Part shown: positions 8,760 to 19,338 of the stretch, in pieces
Layout of the letters: each line of letters starts with the position of its first letter
Numbering within the stretch: the first letter of the stretch is position 1
From: Oerskovia flava
Lineage (GTDB): Bacteria; Actinomycetota; Actinomycetes; Actinomycetales; Cellulomonadaceae
Length of the DNA: 64,000 nucleotides
Assembly (NCBI RefSeq): GCF_026163685.1
Contig: NZ_JAOXSR010000001.1
Coordinates: 930,001 to 994,000 of the forward strand
Direction: 5' to 3'
Notes under the pieces: generated by a model
Seen by the model: the letters and a program-made list of their open reading frames with translations, nothing else
What the model was told of the DNA's origin: nothing
Databases searched by the model: none
Program-made: the position numbers and the translations under genes

Positions 8760-8851
8760 TCCGATAGTGGAGACAGGGCTCCGGTGCCATACAGTGACAT
8801 GCTGTCCACCGGAGCAGACGCCCACCGGCGTCCGCCTTGAAGGGTAGAAAC

Positions 8852-10369
8852 GTGCTCAGATTCATCCTGCGGCGCATCGGGATCTCGTTCCTGGTGCTCC
8901 TCGGCGCGTCATTCCTCATGTACATCCTCACGATCAACTCGGGTGACCCCCTGGAGGATCTGCGGGAGTCCAATGCGGAGAACCGCGAACAGCTCATGGA
9001 ACGCCGTGAGGACTTCATGGGTCTCAACGACCCGTGGTACCTGCGCTACTGGAACTGGCTCACCGGCGTCAGCAAGTGCGTCGTCCTCCAGTGCGACCTC
9101 GGCGTGACCCGCAACGGGGTCGACGTCGGCAGCCTCCTCGGCCAGGCCGCAGGCTCGACGTTGCGCCTCGTGACCATCGCCACCCTCGCCGCCATCGTCA
9201 TCGGTATCGCCTTCGGCATGCTCACGGCGATCCGGCAGTACTCCGGCTTCGACTACACCGTGACGTTCGGTGCCTTCCTCTTCTACTCCCTGCCGGTCTT
9301 CTGGGCCGCCGTGCTGCTCAAGGAGTTCGGCGCGATCCGCTTCAACGACTGGATCGCGGTCGGCACGATCAGTCCGGTCGTCGTGGTACTCGTGGCCGCG
9401 TTGCTCGGGTTCGTCGCACAGGCGATCCTCGGTGGAGATTCCCGGCGTCGGCTGATCACGGCCGGCGGGACCTTCGCCTTCGTCGCCGCCGCGCTCTTCT
9501 ACTTCAACGCCGTCGACTTCTACCGCAACCCGGCGATGGGGCCGGCGCTCGTCGCGGTCGTCGGTGTCGGTGCCGCGGTGCTCGTCGTCTCGCTCGTCAC
9601 CGGACTGGCCAACCGGCGGGTGCTCTACGCCGCCCTGACCACGGTTGCGGTCGGCGTGATCTCCTACTTCGCGCTCGGATCCGTCCTCGCCGAGCCCACG
9701 TGGCCGATCCTCATCGGGCTCTTCGTCCTGGCGATCATCCTCGCGAGCGTCATCGGTGCCCTGTGGGGCGGCTACTCGCGGCGGCAGGCGATCTTCGCCT
9801 CGAACGTCACGGCCGTCCTCATGAGCGGGATCATCGTCGCGGACATCGCGCTCGCGCACTGGGCGAGCTTCCTCGGCCTCAAGTCCCGCCCGATCTCGAC
9901 GATCGGCTCCGAGACGCCGAACTTCACGGGCGGGTTCTGGGAGAGCTTCCTCGACAAGGGCGCCCAGCTCCTCCTGCCGACAATCATCCTCACCCTCATC
10001 TCGGTCGCGTCGTACAGCCGCTACACCCGCTCGTCGATGCTCGAGGTGATGAACCAGGACTACGTCCGTACGGCGCGCTCCAAGGGCCTCTCGGAGCGTG
10101 CGGTCATCACCAAGCACGCGTTCCGCAACGCCCTGATCCCCATCACGACGATCGTCGCCTTCGACTTCGCCGGCCTCATCGGCGGCGCGGTCATCACCGA
10201 GACGGTCTTCGGCTGGAAGGGCATGGGTGAACTCTTCCGCAGCGGGTTGCTGCACGTCGACCCCAACCCCGTGATGGCGTTCTTCCTCGTGACGGGCATC
10301 GCGGCAGTGCTCATGAACATGCTCGCGGACATCGCGTACGCCTACCTCGACCCCCGGATTCGGCGGTGA
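8852..10369 (+). CDS. Peptide ABC transporter permease (DppB-type) with an extra membrane block
   Basis: 505 residues, far longer than the usual 310-340 of DppB. The N-terminus (MLRFILRRIGISFLVLLGASF) and the C-terminal third are standard. The latter carries the EAA loop DYVRTARSKGLSERAVITKHAFRNAL, here cut at DYVRTARSKG and ITKHAFRNALIP, which contacts the ATPase. Between the helix with LFYSLPVFWAAVLL and the part resuming at PISTIGSETPNF, about 165 residues with some six hydrophobic helices are inserted. GTG at 8852 is preferred because GAAGGG lies seven bases upstream; a TTG at 8837 is the alternative. It forms the translocation channel with the next gene's product. Confidence 0.85.
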   Translation: MLRFILRRIGISFLVLLGASFLMYILTINSGDPLEDLRESNAENREQLMERREDFMGLNDPWYLRYWNWLTGVSKCVVLQCDLGVTRNGVDVGSLLGQAAGSTLRLVTIATLAAIVIGIAFGMLTAIRQYSGFDYTVTFGAFLFYSLPVFWAAVLLKEFGAIRFNDWIAVGTISPVVVVLVAALLGFVAQAILGGDSRRRLITAGGTFAFVAAALFYFNAVDFYRNPAMGPALVAVVGVGAAVLVVSLVTGLANRRVLYAALTTVAVGVISYFALGSVLAEPTWPILIGLFVLAIILASVIGALWGGYSRRQAIFASNVTAVLMSGIIVADIALAHWASFLGLKSRPISTIGSETPNFTGGFWESFLDKGAQLLLPTIILTLISVASYSRYTRSSMLEVMNQDYVRTARSKGLSERAVITKHAFRNALIPITTIVAFDFAGLIGGAVITETVFGWKGMGELFRSGLLHVDPNPVMAFFLVTGIAAVLMNMLADIAYAYLDPRIRR

Positions 10370-10438
10370 ACGGGATGACGCAGCCCACGCACACCTCACC
10401 GCGCACGACCTGCGCGACCAGCCACGTCGGAGGCCGAG

Positions 10439-11443
10439 ATGAGTAAGCAGGACAAGAGGGCCACCGGCGACGGTGAGTCGTTCGAGGTGATCCCGACGAT
10501 GTACGGCGCCGACATCGAGGGCGGCAAGCCCACCGGCATCGAGGTCGAGTCGCCGATCGACGACGACAAGTCCTACAGCCAGGGCCAGCTCGTCCGCCGC
10601 CGGTTCTTCCGGCACAAGGGCGCGATGGCGGCCCTTGTCGTGCTCGTCCTCATCACGATCGTGGCGTTCACCTCCATCGGGATCGGCCCCATCCCGGGCT
10701 GGTGGGACAAGGACTTCCGGCTCGCCGGTGACGCCATCAACGGTGGTCGACCCTCGTGGGAGCACCCCTTCGGGCAGGACACCGTCGGCAAGGACTACTT
10801 CGCCCTCGTCATGCGAGGCACCCAGCAGTCGATCATCATCGCCCTGGGCGTCGGGCTCATCAGCACCTTCCTCGGCACGCTGATCGGTGCGCTCGCCGGC
10901 TACTACCGCGGCTGGATCGAAGCCGTCCTCATGCGGATGACGGACCTGTTCATCGTCATCCCGCTGCTCGTCCTCGCGGCCGTCCTCGGCCGGATCGCGA
11001 GCGGGTGGGGCATCTGGGGCCTCGCCCTGATGCTCGGGCTCGTCACCCGGACCGGTCTCGCACGGCTCGTGCGCGGTGAGGTGCTGTCTCTGCGCGAGCG
11101 GGAGTTCGTCACCGCGGCGCGTGCCGTGGGGACCGGCTCGGCGCGCATCATCACCAAGCACATCCTGCCCAACGCGATCGGCGTGATCATCGTCTCGGCG
11201 ACCCTCGCCATCGCGGCGGCGATCCTTCTCGAGACGTCGCTGAGCTTCCTCGGGTTCGGCGTGCAGCCGCCCGACACGTCGCTGGGCCTGCTCATCTCCC
11301 AGTACCAGACCGCGTTCACGACGCGGCCCTGGCTCTTCTGGTGGCCGGGTCTGCTCATCCTCGCGATCGCCCTGTCGGTGAACTTCCTCGGTGACGGCTT
11401 GCGTGATGCGTTCGACCCCCGGCAGAACAGGAACAAGGACTGA
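10439..11443 (+). CDS. Peptide ABC transporter permease (DppC-type)
   Basis: 334 residues. A hydrophilic N-terminal tail of about 55 residues leads to the OppC-type segment with a first helix (AALVVLVLITIVAFTSIG), the family motif PFGQDTVGKDYFALVMRG in the periplasmic-side loop, five further helices, and the EAA loop REREFVTAARAVGTGSARIITKHILPN. It pairs with the DppB-type protein to form the membrane pore. The ATG at 10439 lies 69 bases after the previous gene, preceded by cggaggccgag. Its stop shares one base with the ATG of the ATPase gene. Confidence 0.93.
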   Translation: MSKQDKRATGDGESFEVIPTMYGADIEGGKPTGIEVESPIDDDKSYSQGQLVRRRFFRHKGAMAALVVLVLITIVAFTSIGIGPIPGWWDKDFRLAGDAINGGRPSWEHPFGQDTVGKDYFALVMRGTQQSIIIALGVGLISTFLGTLIGALAGYYRGWIEAVLMRMTDLFIVIPLLVLAAVLGRIASGWGIWGLALMLGLVTRTGLARLVRGEVLSLREREFVTAARAVGTGSARIITKHILPNAIGVIIVSATLAIAAAILLETSLSFLGFGVQPPDTSLGLLISQYQTAFTTRPWLFWWPGLLILAIALSVNFLGDGLRDAFDPRQNRNKD

Positions 11444-13233
11444 TGACGACGCTCGACATCCCCACCGGGCCGGGGTACGGCCCGGAGTCCACGTCGCCCA
11501 GCGTGCTGTCCTTCGAGGACCTCCACGTCCGGTTCGGCACCGAGTTCGGCACCGTCCATGCGGTGAAGGGCATCTCCCTCGACGTCGCCCCCGGTGAGGT
11601 CGTCGCGCTCGTGGGTGAGTCCGGCTCCGGCAAGTCCGTCACCTCGATGACGGCGCTGGGGCTGCTCCCCAAGAACGCACGGGTGAGCGGTACGGTGCGG
11701 GTCGGTGACCTCGAGGTCGGCGGGCTCGACGCCCGCGGACTGCGGCGGATGCGCGGCAACGACGTGGCCATGGTCTTCCAGGAGCCTATGACCGCGCTGA
11801 ACCCCGTGCTGACGATCGGTGTCCAGCTCACGGAGGCGCTCGAGCTGCACGGGATCGCCTACGGCAAGCAGGCGGACGCCCGTGCGGTCGAGCTCCTCCG
11901 GATGGTGGGCATCCCGGAGCCTGAGCGGCGGCTCAAGCAGTACCCGCACGAGCTGTCAGGTGGCCAGCGTCAGCGTGTGGTGATCGCCCTGGCGATCAGC
12001 TGCGACCCGAAGGTCATCGTCGCCGACGAGCCGACCACGGCGCTCGACGTGACGGTCCAGGCCGACATCCTCGACCTGCTGCGCTCGCTCAAGGACAAGC
12101 TCAACACGGGCATCCTGCTCATCACTCACAACATGGGCGTCGTCGCGGACATGGCGGACCGTGTCGCGGTGATGCTCAAGGGCGACATCGTGGAGACGGG
12201 CACCGCGGACCAGGTCCTCAACCACCCGCAGCACGAGTACACGAAGAGGCTCCTGGCGTCGGTGCCGCACCTCGGGGCGGGGCCGGGGCAGTTCGGGTCC
12301 TCCACCGAGATCGACCACGTCGCCGACGTGGTGGCCGAGGCGCCGGCCCTCGACCTGCGCAACCTGGTCATCGAGTACCAGCGGCTCGGGAAGACACCGT
12401 TCCGCGCGGTGGACGACGTGTCGTTCCACGTGGGCCAGGGCGAGATCGTCGGGCTGGTCGGGGAGTCGGGGTCCGGCAAGTCGACCATCGGTCGGTGTGC
12501 GCTCGGTCTCATCCCGGCTGCCAGTGGATCGGTGTCGATCTTCGGTAACGACTTCGGTGCGATGACCAAGCGTCAGCTCAAAGATCTGCGCAAGCGCATC
12601 GGTGTGGTGTTCCAGGACCCCGCGGCGTCGCTCAACCCGCGGATGCCCGTGGGTGACTGCATCGCCGAGCCGCTCGTGGTCCACGAGGTCGGCGACTCGG
12701 CCTCCCGGCAGCAGCGGGTGTACGAGCTGCTCGACGCGGTCGAGCTGCCGCGCGGGGCGTTCAACCGATACCCGCACGAGCTCTCGGGTGGCCAGCGGCA
12801 GCGGGTGAGCATCGCTCGCGCCCTGACGCTCGACCCGGAGCTTCTCGTCGCCGACGAGCCGACCTCGGCGCTCGACGTCTCGGTCCAGGCGAGCGTGCTG
12901 GCGATGTTCACCGCGCTGCAGGAGCGGTACAAGTTCGCGTGCCTGTTCGTCAGCCACGACCTCGCGGTGATCGACCTGCTCGCCCACCGTGTCGTCGTGC
13001 TGCAGAACGGCGAGGTCGTCGAGCAAGGGCTGCGGTCCGAGGTCCTGCACAACCCGCGCGAGGAGTACACGAGGCGGCTGCTCGCGGCCGCTCCGGTGCC
13101 GGAGCCGGGGGAGCAGCGCCGTCGGCGCGAGGCCCGGCACGCGCTGCTCGCCGAGCTGGGCGAGCACTACGCCGAGCTCCAGACGCCGGGAGATCTCCCC
13201 GGTACGGCGTCCACGGGCACCGGGCGACGGTGA
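11443..13233 (+). CDS. Peptide ABC transporter, fused double ATPase (DppD-DppF)
   Basis: 596 residues containing two complete nucleotide-binding domains, equivalent to separate DppD and DppF subunits. The first domain has Walker [10 protein letters not shown] (58-66), signature LSGGQRQR (about 171) and Walker [13 protein letters not shown]. The second has Walker [10 protein letters not shown] (about 340), signature LSGGQRQR (about 447) and [12 protein letters not shown]. Each domain is followed by the oligopeptide/dipeptide C-terminal segment ([25 protein letters not shown]). The TGATG junction with the permease implies coupled translation. The gene closes the importer operon and is followed by a terminator hairpin. 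Confidence 0.95.
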   Translation: MTTLDIPTGPGYGPESTSPSVLSFEDLHVRFGTEFGTVHAVKGISLDVAPGEVVALVGESGSGKSVTSMTALGLLPKNARVSGTVRVGDLEVGGLDARGLRRMRGNDVAMVFQEPMTALNPVLTIGVQLTEALELHGIAYGKQADARAVELLRMVGIPEPERRLKQYPHELSGGQRQRVVIALAISCDPKVIVADEPTTALDVTVQADILDLLRSLKDKLNTGILLITHNMGVVADMADRVAVMLKGDIVETGTADQVLNHPQHEYTKRLLASVPHLGAGPGQFGSSTEIDHVADVVAEAPALDLRNLVIEYQRLGKTPFRAVDDVSFHVGQGEIVGLVGESGSGKSTIGRCALGLIPAASGSVSIFGNDFGAMTKRQLKDLRKRIGVVFQDPAASLNPRMPVGDCIAEPLVVHEVGDSASRQQRVYELLDAVELPRGAFNRYPHELSGGQRQRVSIARALTLDPELLVADEPTSALDVSVQASVLAMFTALQERYKFACLFVSHDLAVIDLLAHRVVVLQNGEVVEQGLRSEVLHNPREEYTRRLLAAAPVPEPGEQRRRREARHALLAELGEHYAELQTPGDLPGTASTGTGRR

Positions 13234-13237
13234 CGAG

Positions 13238-13268
13238 AGCGGCCGGGGCGCACAGCGCCCCGGCCGCT
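13238..13268 (+). terminator. Terminator of the peptide importer operon
   Basis: A perfect 14-bp inverted repeat (agcggccggggcgc and its complement) with a 3-base loop begins five bases after the ATPase stop. There is no T-run, which is typical for this GC content. Confidence 0.7.
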
Positions 13269-13372
13269 GCTGTTCACGCCCTGCCGCGCATGGCAGTATT
13301 CGTCACGGCTCATCCTCGGCAGGGCGAGGGGTTTCAGGGCCGACAGCACGCCGGGACGCTCGAGGAGGGCTC

Positions 13373-16300
13373 GTGAGCAGGGGCGGACTGATCGCGAGGC
13401 GGGCACGCGCGCAGCTCGGGCTGCTCGTGACGATCTTCCTGCTCGCTGCGGGCATCGCGGGGGCCGTGGGCGGCACCGTCGGCTACGTCCAGAGCGCGTC
13501 CGTCGCCGCCGCACGTGACGGGCTCGCCGCCGTGGACCCCACCGGCCGCGCCCTGCAGGTCCAGACGCGGCTCGCCGCCGACCCGCTCGAGCAGGACGCC
13601 CGCGTCCGGGCGGCCGTCGCGGCCCACTTCCCCGGGGTGCCCCTCGACGTCGTCCGCACGCTGCGGACCGAACCCCTGGACGCTCGGCTCGACGCCGAGT
13701 CCGAGCCGGTCCGGCTCGTGCTCGACGTGGACCCGGCTGCGTCAGGCACGACCGGCCTTGACCTCGACCTCGACGGCGACCCGCCCTCGACGTCGGGGAC
13801 GGCGCCCACGGGCGTGCTGCACGCCGGCGCCGCCGAGGCACTGGGGGTGCAGCGTGACGACGTCCTGACGATCGAGAGCAGGGACGGCGAGACCGACGTC
13901 GTGGTGGGAGGGACCTGGCGAGCGAGCGACGTCGAGGCCGGGTCCTGGTTCGGTGACCGGCTCGCGCTGACCGGCGTGGACGAGGCCCTGTACGGACCGC
14001 TCCTCGTCGACGAGGCGACCCTCGACCTTCTCGGCACCGCCCCCTTCGTCCGCTGGACGCTGGTCCCACGGCTTGGTGAGCTCGACCCGGACGCGTTGAC
14101 GACCGTCGCCGCAGGCGCGCAGGACCTGCGCACGACGCTGCGCGGCGACGACGCGGTCGCGGTCCGTGGACTGACGGTGCAGGGAGAGCTGGGGACGACG
14201 GCGGCGGTGACCGGTGCCACGGTGCAGGCGGCAGCCGCGGTCACCCTCGTCCCCCTGGCGCTGCTGGCGCTCGTGAGCCTCGTGGCGATGGTGCAGGTGG
14301 CGCGACTGCTCGCCCAGACCCGGGCCACGGAGGTCGCCCTGCTCGTCGCCCGCGGCGCCTCGGTGCGTCAGCTCTCGGTGTCCTCGGCGGCCGAGGCGAC
14401 CATGGTCGTCGGCGTCGGCGCGCTCGTGGGCACCCTCGTCGCCCTCGGGGTGCTGAGGGTCGTTCTGCCGGCCGGGGCGTCCATGCAGGTCGCTGCGACG
14501 TGGACCGGGGGTGCGGTCGTCGCGCTCGTCGCGGTCGCCGCGCTGACGGCGGTCGCGGCGCTGCAGGCCCGGAGGCTCGTGCGCCGCACGGCGACGGACC
14601 GGTCCGGCCGCACCCGTCGTGCGGCCGCCGCCGGGACGGTCCTGCTCACCACTGCTGCCGGGGTGCTGTGCCTGTGGCAGCTGCGGCGGTACGGCTCACC
14701 TCTCGTGGAGGTCGACGGCGTCCTGCGCGTCGACCCGCTGGCGGTGCTCGCGCCCGCGGTCTGCCTGGCCGCGCTCGCGGTCGTGGTCACGGCGGTCCTC
14801 GGACCCGTCACCGCGACGACGGAACGGGTCGCCGGCCGAGGACGGGGGACGGTGCTGCCGCTCGCCGCCCGGCAGGTCTCGCGCAGGCTCGCGGTATACG
14901 TCGTCCCGGTCGTGCTCGTCACGCTCGCGGTCGGCAGCACGGTGCTGGCCGCTGCGTACGCGGGGACGAGCGCACAGCTGCGGGCGGGCGCGGGCGAGCT
15001 GCGCAACGGCGCCGACGTCCGGATCACCTTCCCGGCGAGCGGCCCGGTGAGCGCGACCCGGTCCGTCCCGGCCGCGGAGCCGTTCGCGGCGCTCGACGGC
15101 GCGGCCGCCGCGACCAACGTCCTCAAGCTGCCCGGCGCCGTCGGGGAGGACGCCGTGACGATCACCGCGCTCGCCGCGGCTTCCCTGCCCGCGGTGATGA
15201 CCAGCCCGGACGGGAGCACGGACCTCGCTGGGACGGCGGACGTTCTCGCCCCGGGTTCCCTCCCCGGCGCTGCAGTCCCCGAGGCCGCCACGTCGCTCAC
15301 GCTGGACGTGCGCGCGGCGGCAGCCGTCGACTGGGAGCTGTACGCCGACTCCGCGTTCTTCCGGGAAGAGGCGCAACGTGCCCGTGAGCTGCGCACCACG
15401 CTGTGGCTGCGCGGCGAGGACGGCACGCTCCACCTGGTGGCGGCCGACATGCTGTCGCTCGACTACGGCGGCACGGGGTCCGGGGACGTCGGCGAGCGTC
15501 CGAGCACCCACGAGGTCACCGCCGAGCTGCCCGGCACGGGGCCGTGGACGATCGTGGCCCTCGACGTCGCAGCCGACTTGCCGTGGCTCGCGTCCGACCT
15601 CACCTACGAGGTCGAGGGCGTCACTGCGGGGACCCCCGACGGCACCACGGAGGTCGACCTCGCAGGGTCCGGCCCGTGGGAGGTGGCACCCGACCTGTCG
15701 AGCACGGCCGCCGCCGAGCTGGACCCTGTGGGCGAGCTCGGGTTCAGCGGCCTCATCGAGGAACCGGGCGCGGTGCTCGGGGTCCGCTTCCTGCCCGACG
15801 GGGCGCTGCCGCCGGCGCCGCTGCCCGTCGTGGTCTCGGCAGGGCTCGCCGAACGGCTCGCGGCCGAGGTCGGCGACGACCTGGACGTCACGGTCTCCGG
15901 GACCGCGCTGGTCGTGACGGTGGCGGGCGTGGTCGACGCGATCCCGGGCGCGCTCGAGCCGCTCGCGGCGGTCGCCGACCTGCCCTCGACCACCGACCGG
16001 CTCCTGCGCAGCCGCCAGACCGTCCCGCAGCCCGAGCAGGTGTGGCTGGCGGCCAGCCCCGGCGCCGACGTGGACGTGCTCGCCCAGGACGCGAGCGCCC
16101 TCGCCCGCGAGTCCCTGGGTGTGGAGGCCGAGACCAGCACCGCCGCGCCGACGGCGGGTGCAGACGCCGCCACGCCCGTGCGCAACGCGTTCTGGCTGGC
16201 GTCCGCGGGGGCGGTCCTGCTCGCCCTCGCGGGGGTGCTCGCGGTCGTCGTCGCCCTGCTGCGCGACCGGCGCAGCGAGGTGATGGTCCTGCGGGCGCTC

Positions 16301-16603
16301 GGGGTGCCGCCGCGTCGTCAGGCACGCAGCCGCCAGCTCGAGCTCCTCGGTGTCACCGGTGCGGCGACGGCCCTCGGTGCGCTCGCCGGCTGGGCGACCG
16401 CGACCGCGACCGTGCCGCTGCTCGCGCTCGTGACGACGCGCGACGTGGACGCTGTGCTCCCGGCCCCGCTCGTGGTGCAGCCGGCCGGGGTCGCCGCCGG
16501 GGTCGCGGTCCTGGCCGCGGGCCTGGTGCTGGTGGCCGGGGTGACCGGTGCCCGGGTGCGTGCCCAGGCGCTCGACAGCGAGTACCGGGAGGAGATCCGA
16601 TGA
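13373..16603 (+). CDS. FtsX-like ABC permease, large
   Basis: 1076 residues. One N-terminal helix (about 12-34) leads to a large extracellular domain, then a three-helix FtsX core (about 280-400) and further helices, a second long extracellular stretch (about 560-930), and a final three-helix FtsX core ending near 1070. FtsX/MacB-type permeases do not transport through a classical pore; they couple ATP hydrolysis to work on the outer face, for example extruding peptides or lipoproteins. The GTG start is set by the GGAGGG just upstream. The ATGA overlap with the next gene marks a coupled operon. Substrate unknown. Confidence 0.85.
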   Translation: MSRGGLIARRARAQLGLLVTIFLLAAGIAGAVGGTVGYVQSASVAAARDGLAAVDPTGRALQVQTRLAADPLEQDARVRAAVAAHFPGVPLDVVRTLRTEPLDARLDAESEPVRLVLDVDPAASGTTGLDLDLDGDPPSTSGTAPTGVLHAGAAEALGVQRDDVLTIESRDGETDVVVGGTWRASDVEAGSWFGDRLALTGVDEALYGPLLVDEATLDLLGTAPFVRWTLVPRLGELDPDALTTVAAGAQDLRTTLRGDDAVAVRGLTVQGELGTTAAVTGATVQAAAAVTLVPLALLALVSLVAMVQVARLLAQTRATEVALLVARGASVRQLSVSSAAEATMVVGVGALVGTLVALGVLRVVLPAGASMQVAATWTGGAVVALVAVAALTAVAALQARRLVRRTATDRSGRTRRAAAAGTVLLTTAAGVLCLWQLRRYGSPLVEVDGVLRVDPLAVLAPAVCLAALAVVVTAVLGPVTATTERVAGRGRGTVLPLAARQVSRRLAVYVVPVVLVTLAVGSTVLAAAYAGTSAQLRAGAGELRNGADVRITFPASGPVSATRSVPAAEPFAALDGAAAATNVLKLPGAVGEDAVTITALAAASLPAVMTSPDGSTDLAGTADVLAPGSLPGAAVPEAATSLTLDVRAAAAVDWELYADSAFFREEAQRARELRTTLWLRGEDGTLHLVAADMLSLDYGGTGSGDVGERPSTHEVTAELPGTGPWTIVALDVAADLPWLASDLTYEVEGVTAGTPDGTTEVDLAGSGPWEVAPDLSSTAAAELDPVGELGFSGLIEEPGAVLGVRFLPDGALPPAPLPVVVSAGLAERLAAEVGDDLDVTVSGTALVVTVAGVVDAIPGALEPLAAVADLPSTTDRLLRSRQTVPQPEQVWLAASPGADVDVLAQDASALARESLGVEAETSTAAPTAGADAATPVRNAFWLASAGAVLLALAGVLAVVVALLRDRRSEVMVLRALGVPPRRQARSRQLELLGVTGAATALGALAGWATATATVPLLALVTTRDVDAVLPAPLVVQPAGVAAGVAVLAAGLVLVAGVTGARVRAQALDSEYREEIR

Positions 16604-19338
16604 GGCTCGGCACCGGGCACCTCGCGCGCCGCCAGCTCGGCGCCCACCGGGCGGTGTCGAGCGCCGTGGCCGCCATCGTGCTCGTCGTCGCCTGTGTGCT
16701 CGCTGCCGCACCACGGGCGCTCACCGCGGTCCAGACCGACCAGGTCGCGTACCAGCTGTCGGCGACGACCCCGCTCCAGCGCGACCTCATCGCGGTGCAG
16801 CAGGGGGTCCCGGCGACAGGGCCTGCGGGACCGGGTGCGAGGACGGGCCTCCCTGCCGACGTGGACGCGACGTGGGGGGCGTACGTCGACGGGCTCGAGG
16901 AGCTGCGACGCGCACAGCCGGAGCCTCTGCGCTCGGCGATGGGGCAGGCGCTGTTCTCGCAGGTGAGCGAGGAGGTCGGCCTCGAGCAGGTCCCCGGCAA
17001 CGACGTCCGCTTCCCGAGCGCGGTGGTGAAGCTCGACGTCTATCTGCGCGACCACGTGCAGCTCACCGAGGGCGCCTGGCCGGGCCCGGTCACGCCGGTG
17101 GACCCCGACGAGATCTCGGGTGCGACGGACCCGACTGTCCAGGTCGTCGACGTCGTCACCTCGGCCGAGGCGGCCGAGGTGCTCGGGTGGGCCGTGGGGG
17201 ACGAGATCACGCTCGGTCCGGTTCTCGCCGCGCGACTGACCGGGACGTACACGCCGCTCGACCCCGACGACCCGTACTGGCAGCACAACCCGTACTCGGC
17301 TGCTCCCGGTGTCGAGGACGACCTCAACATGGGCCGGTCGGCCGTCACCACGATCTACCCGGACCCGGCGACGATCACGAAGATCGGAACGTTCCTCGGC
17401 GGTACCACGCGGACCGTGTACCCGCTCTCCGGCGCGGAGGTCACCGGTGACCAGGTGCCGGCGCTCCTCGCCCAGCTCCGTGGCTTCACCGCGACCGGGC
17501 ACCCGGTGGGCCCCGACGGCGCCGCCACCACCGTCCGCATGGCGACCGAGCTCACGGCGGTCCTCGAGCACCTGCGGTCCCAGCAGGCCACCACGAACGC
17601 CGTCGTGGCCGTCGTCGCCGCCGGACCGCTCGGGGTCGCGGTCGCCGTCCTCGCGCTCGGCGCCCGGCTCGTGGTCGCCCGCCGTCGTTCCTCGTTGGCG
17701 CTGCTCTCCGCGCGCGGCGCCTCCGGCCTCCAGCTGCGCGCGCTCATGGCGCTCGACGGGCTGGCGCTCGGGGTGCCGGCCGCGGTGGCCGGCACGGCGA
17801 TCGGTGTGGCGCTGACACCCGGTCCCGTCGCGCTCGGTCCGGTCGTCCCCGCGCTGCTCGCCGGGCTGGCCCCCGCCGCGCTCATGGCGCTCGCCACCTC
17901 CGCGCGCGGGCTGCGGGCCGAGCGGAGCGACCTCGGCCGGGTCGGTGGCCGGTACCGGTGGATGGTGGAGGTCGGTGTCTGCGTGCTCGCCGCGCTCTCC
18001 GTCGGTCTGCTCCTGCAGCGCGGGGCACCGGCGACGACAGGGGAGACCGCCGGAACCTCCGTCGACCCCCTGCTGGCGGCGGCGCCGCTCCTGCTCGCGC
18101 TCGCGGCGTGCGTCGTCGCGCTGCGGGTCTACCCGGTCCCCGTGCGGGCGCTCGAGGCGCTGTTCCGACGACGACGGGGGGTGGTGCCCTTCCTCGGCGC
18201 CGCTCGTGCCGTGCGGGATCCCGCCGGTGGCCTCGTGCCCGCGCTCGCGCTCGTGGTGGGCGTCTCGGTCGCGGCGTTCTCGACCGTCATGTTCTCGACG
18301 GTCCGGGGTGCGGTCGAGCAGGAGGCGTGGTCCCAGGTGGGAGCAGACCTGCGCGTCACGGGACCGATCCTCGACGACGACGTCGCCGCGCGGATCGCCG
18401 CGATCGACGGGGTCGAGGAGGTGGCGCGGGTCGCCGAGGCCGGCGAGCACCTGCTGCGGCAGTCGGTCTCCGGCCAGCGGGTCACGCTGTTCGCGGTCGA
18501 CGTCGCGGCCTTGGGCCGGGTGCAGGACGGCGCGCCGGGAGCCTGGGAACCTCCGGCCGGCCTCGTGACCGCCGAGGCCGGTGCGCTGCCCGTCGCGCTC
18601 GCGTCGTCGCTCGGGATCCCACCGGGCGCCGACGGTGTCCGGCTCATCGGCGACGAGAGCGTCGACGTCGACGTGGTCGGGACGACCGCGTCGGTGCTCG
18701 GGGTCCGCACTCCGCGCGAGTTCGTCGTCGCGGACCGTGCGCTGACCGAGGAAGCGCTCGGCGTCGTCCGCCCGCGGACGGCACTCGTCGCGCTCGAGCC
18801 GGGTGCCGACCTCGCGGCGGTCAGCGCCGCCGTCGGGGAGATCGTGCCGACCGCGGCGCAGTCCAGCCCGGCCGAGCTCTCCGCCGCGATCCTCGAGTCG
18901 CCTGTCTCCACCGGCCTGGACCGGCTGTTCGTGGCCGCGATCGTCCTGGCGGGCCTGCTGTGCGCGGTCGCGGTGGTCATGACGCAGATGATCGGCGCGC
19001 CCGCGCGCGCGCAGCTCATGGCGGTGCTGCGTACCCTCGGGTTCACGCGACGCCAGGCGCAGCGGCTCGTCGCCTGGGAGCTCGGGCCCTGGGCGTTGGT
19101 CGCGCTCGCCGTGGGCGCGGGTCTCGGGGTGGCGGTCCCCGCCGTCGTGCTGGCGACCGTCGACCTGACGACGTTCACCGGGGGAGCGGCGCAACCGGCG
19201 ATCGCCGTCGACCCCGTCCTGCTGGCGGCCGTCGCCGGCGGGTTCGCCCTGGTGGTGGTCGCGGCGGTCGCGATCTCCACCGCGCTGAGCAGGCGCACCG
19301 ACCTTGCCGCGCAGCTCCGGGGCGGCGACGAGAGATGA
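16600..19338 (+). CDS. FtsX-like ABC permease, second subunit
   Basis: 912 residues with the same overall plan as the preceding permease: an N-terminal helix (AVAAIVLVVACVLAAAPRAL, residues about 22-42), an extracellular domain, an FtsX core near 325-470, more helices, a second extracellular domain and a C-terminal FtsX core (about 775-900) including VLRTLGFTRRQAQRLVAWE. The two permeases probably act as a heterodimer with the two ATPases encoded next. The ATG at 16600 overlaps the previous stop. The next gene starts within the stop codon of this one. Confidence 0.85.
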   Translation: MRLGTGHLARRQLGAHRAVSSAVAAIVLVVACVLAAAPRALTAVQTDQVAYQLSATTPLQRDLIAVQQGVPATGPAGPGARTGLPADVDATWGAYVDGLEELRRAQPEPLRSAMGQALFSQVSEEVGLEQVPGNDVRFPSAVVKLDVYLRDHVQLTEGAWPGPVTPVDPDEISGATDPTVQVVDVVTSAEAAEVLGWAVGDEITLGPVLAARLTGTYTPLDPDDPYWQHNPYSAAPGVEDDLNMGRSAVTTIYPDPATITKIGTFLGGTTRTVYPLSGAEVTGDQVPALLAQLRGFTATGHPVGPDGAATTVRMATELTAVLEHLRSQQATTNAVVAVVAAGPLGVAVAVLALGARLVVARRRSSLALLSARGASGLQLRALMALDGLALGVPAAVAGTAIGVALTPGPVALGPVVPALLAGLAPAALMALATSARGLRAERSDLGRVGGRYRWMVEVGVCVLAALSVGLLLQRGAPATTGETAGTSVDPLLAAAPLLLALAACVVALRVYPVPVRALEALFRRRRGVVPFLGAARAVRDPAGGLVPALALVVGVSVAAFSTVMFSTVRGAVEQEAWSQVGADLRVTGPILDDDVAARIAAIDGVEEVARVAEAGEHLLRQSVSGQRVTLFAVDVAALGRVQDGAPGAWEPPAGLVTAEAGALPVALASSLGIPPGADGVRLIGDESVDVDVVGTTASVLGVRTPREFVVADRALTEEALGVVRPRTALVALEPGADLAAVSAAVGEIVPTAAQSSPAELSAAILESPVSTGLDRLFVAAIVLAGLLCAVAVVMTQMIGAPARAQLMAVLRTLGFTRRQAQRLVAWELGPWALVALAVGAGLGVAVPAVVLATVDLTTFTGGAAQPAIAVDPVLLAAVAGGFALVVVAAVAISTALSRRTDLAAQLRGGDER

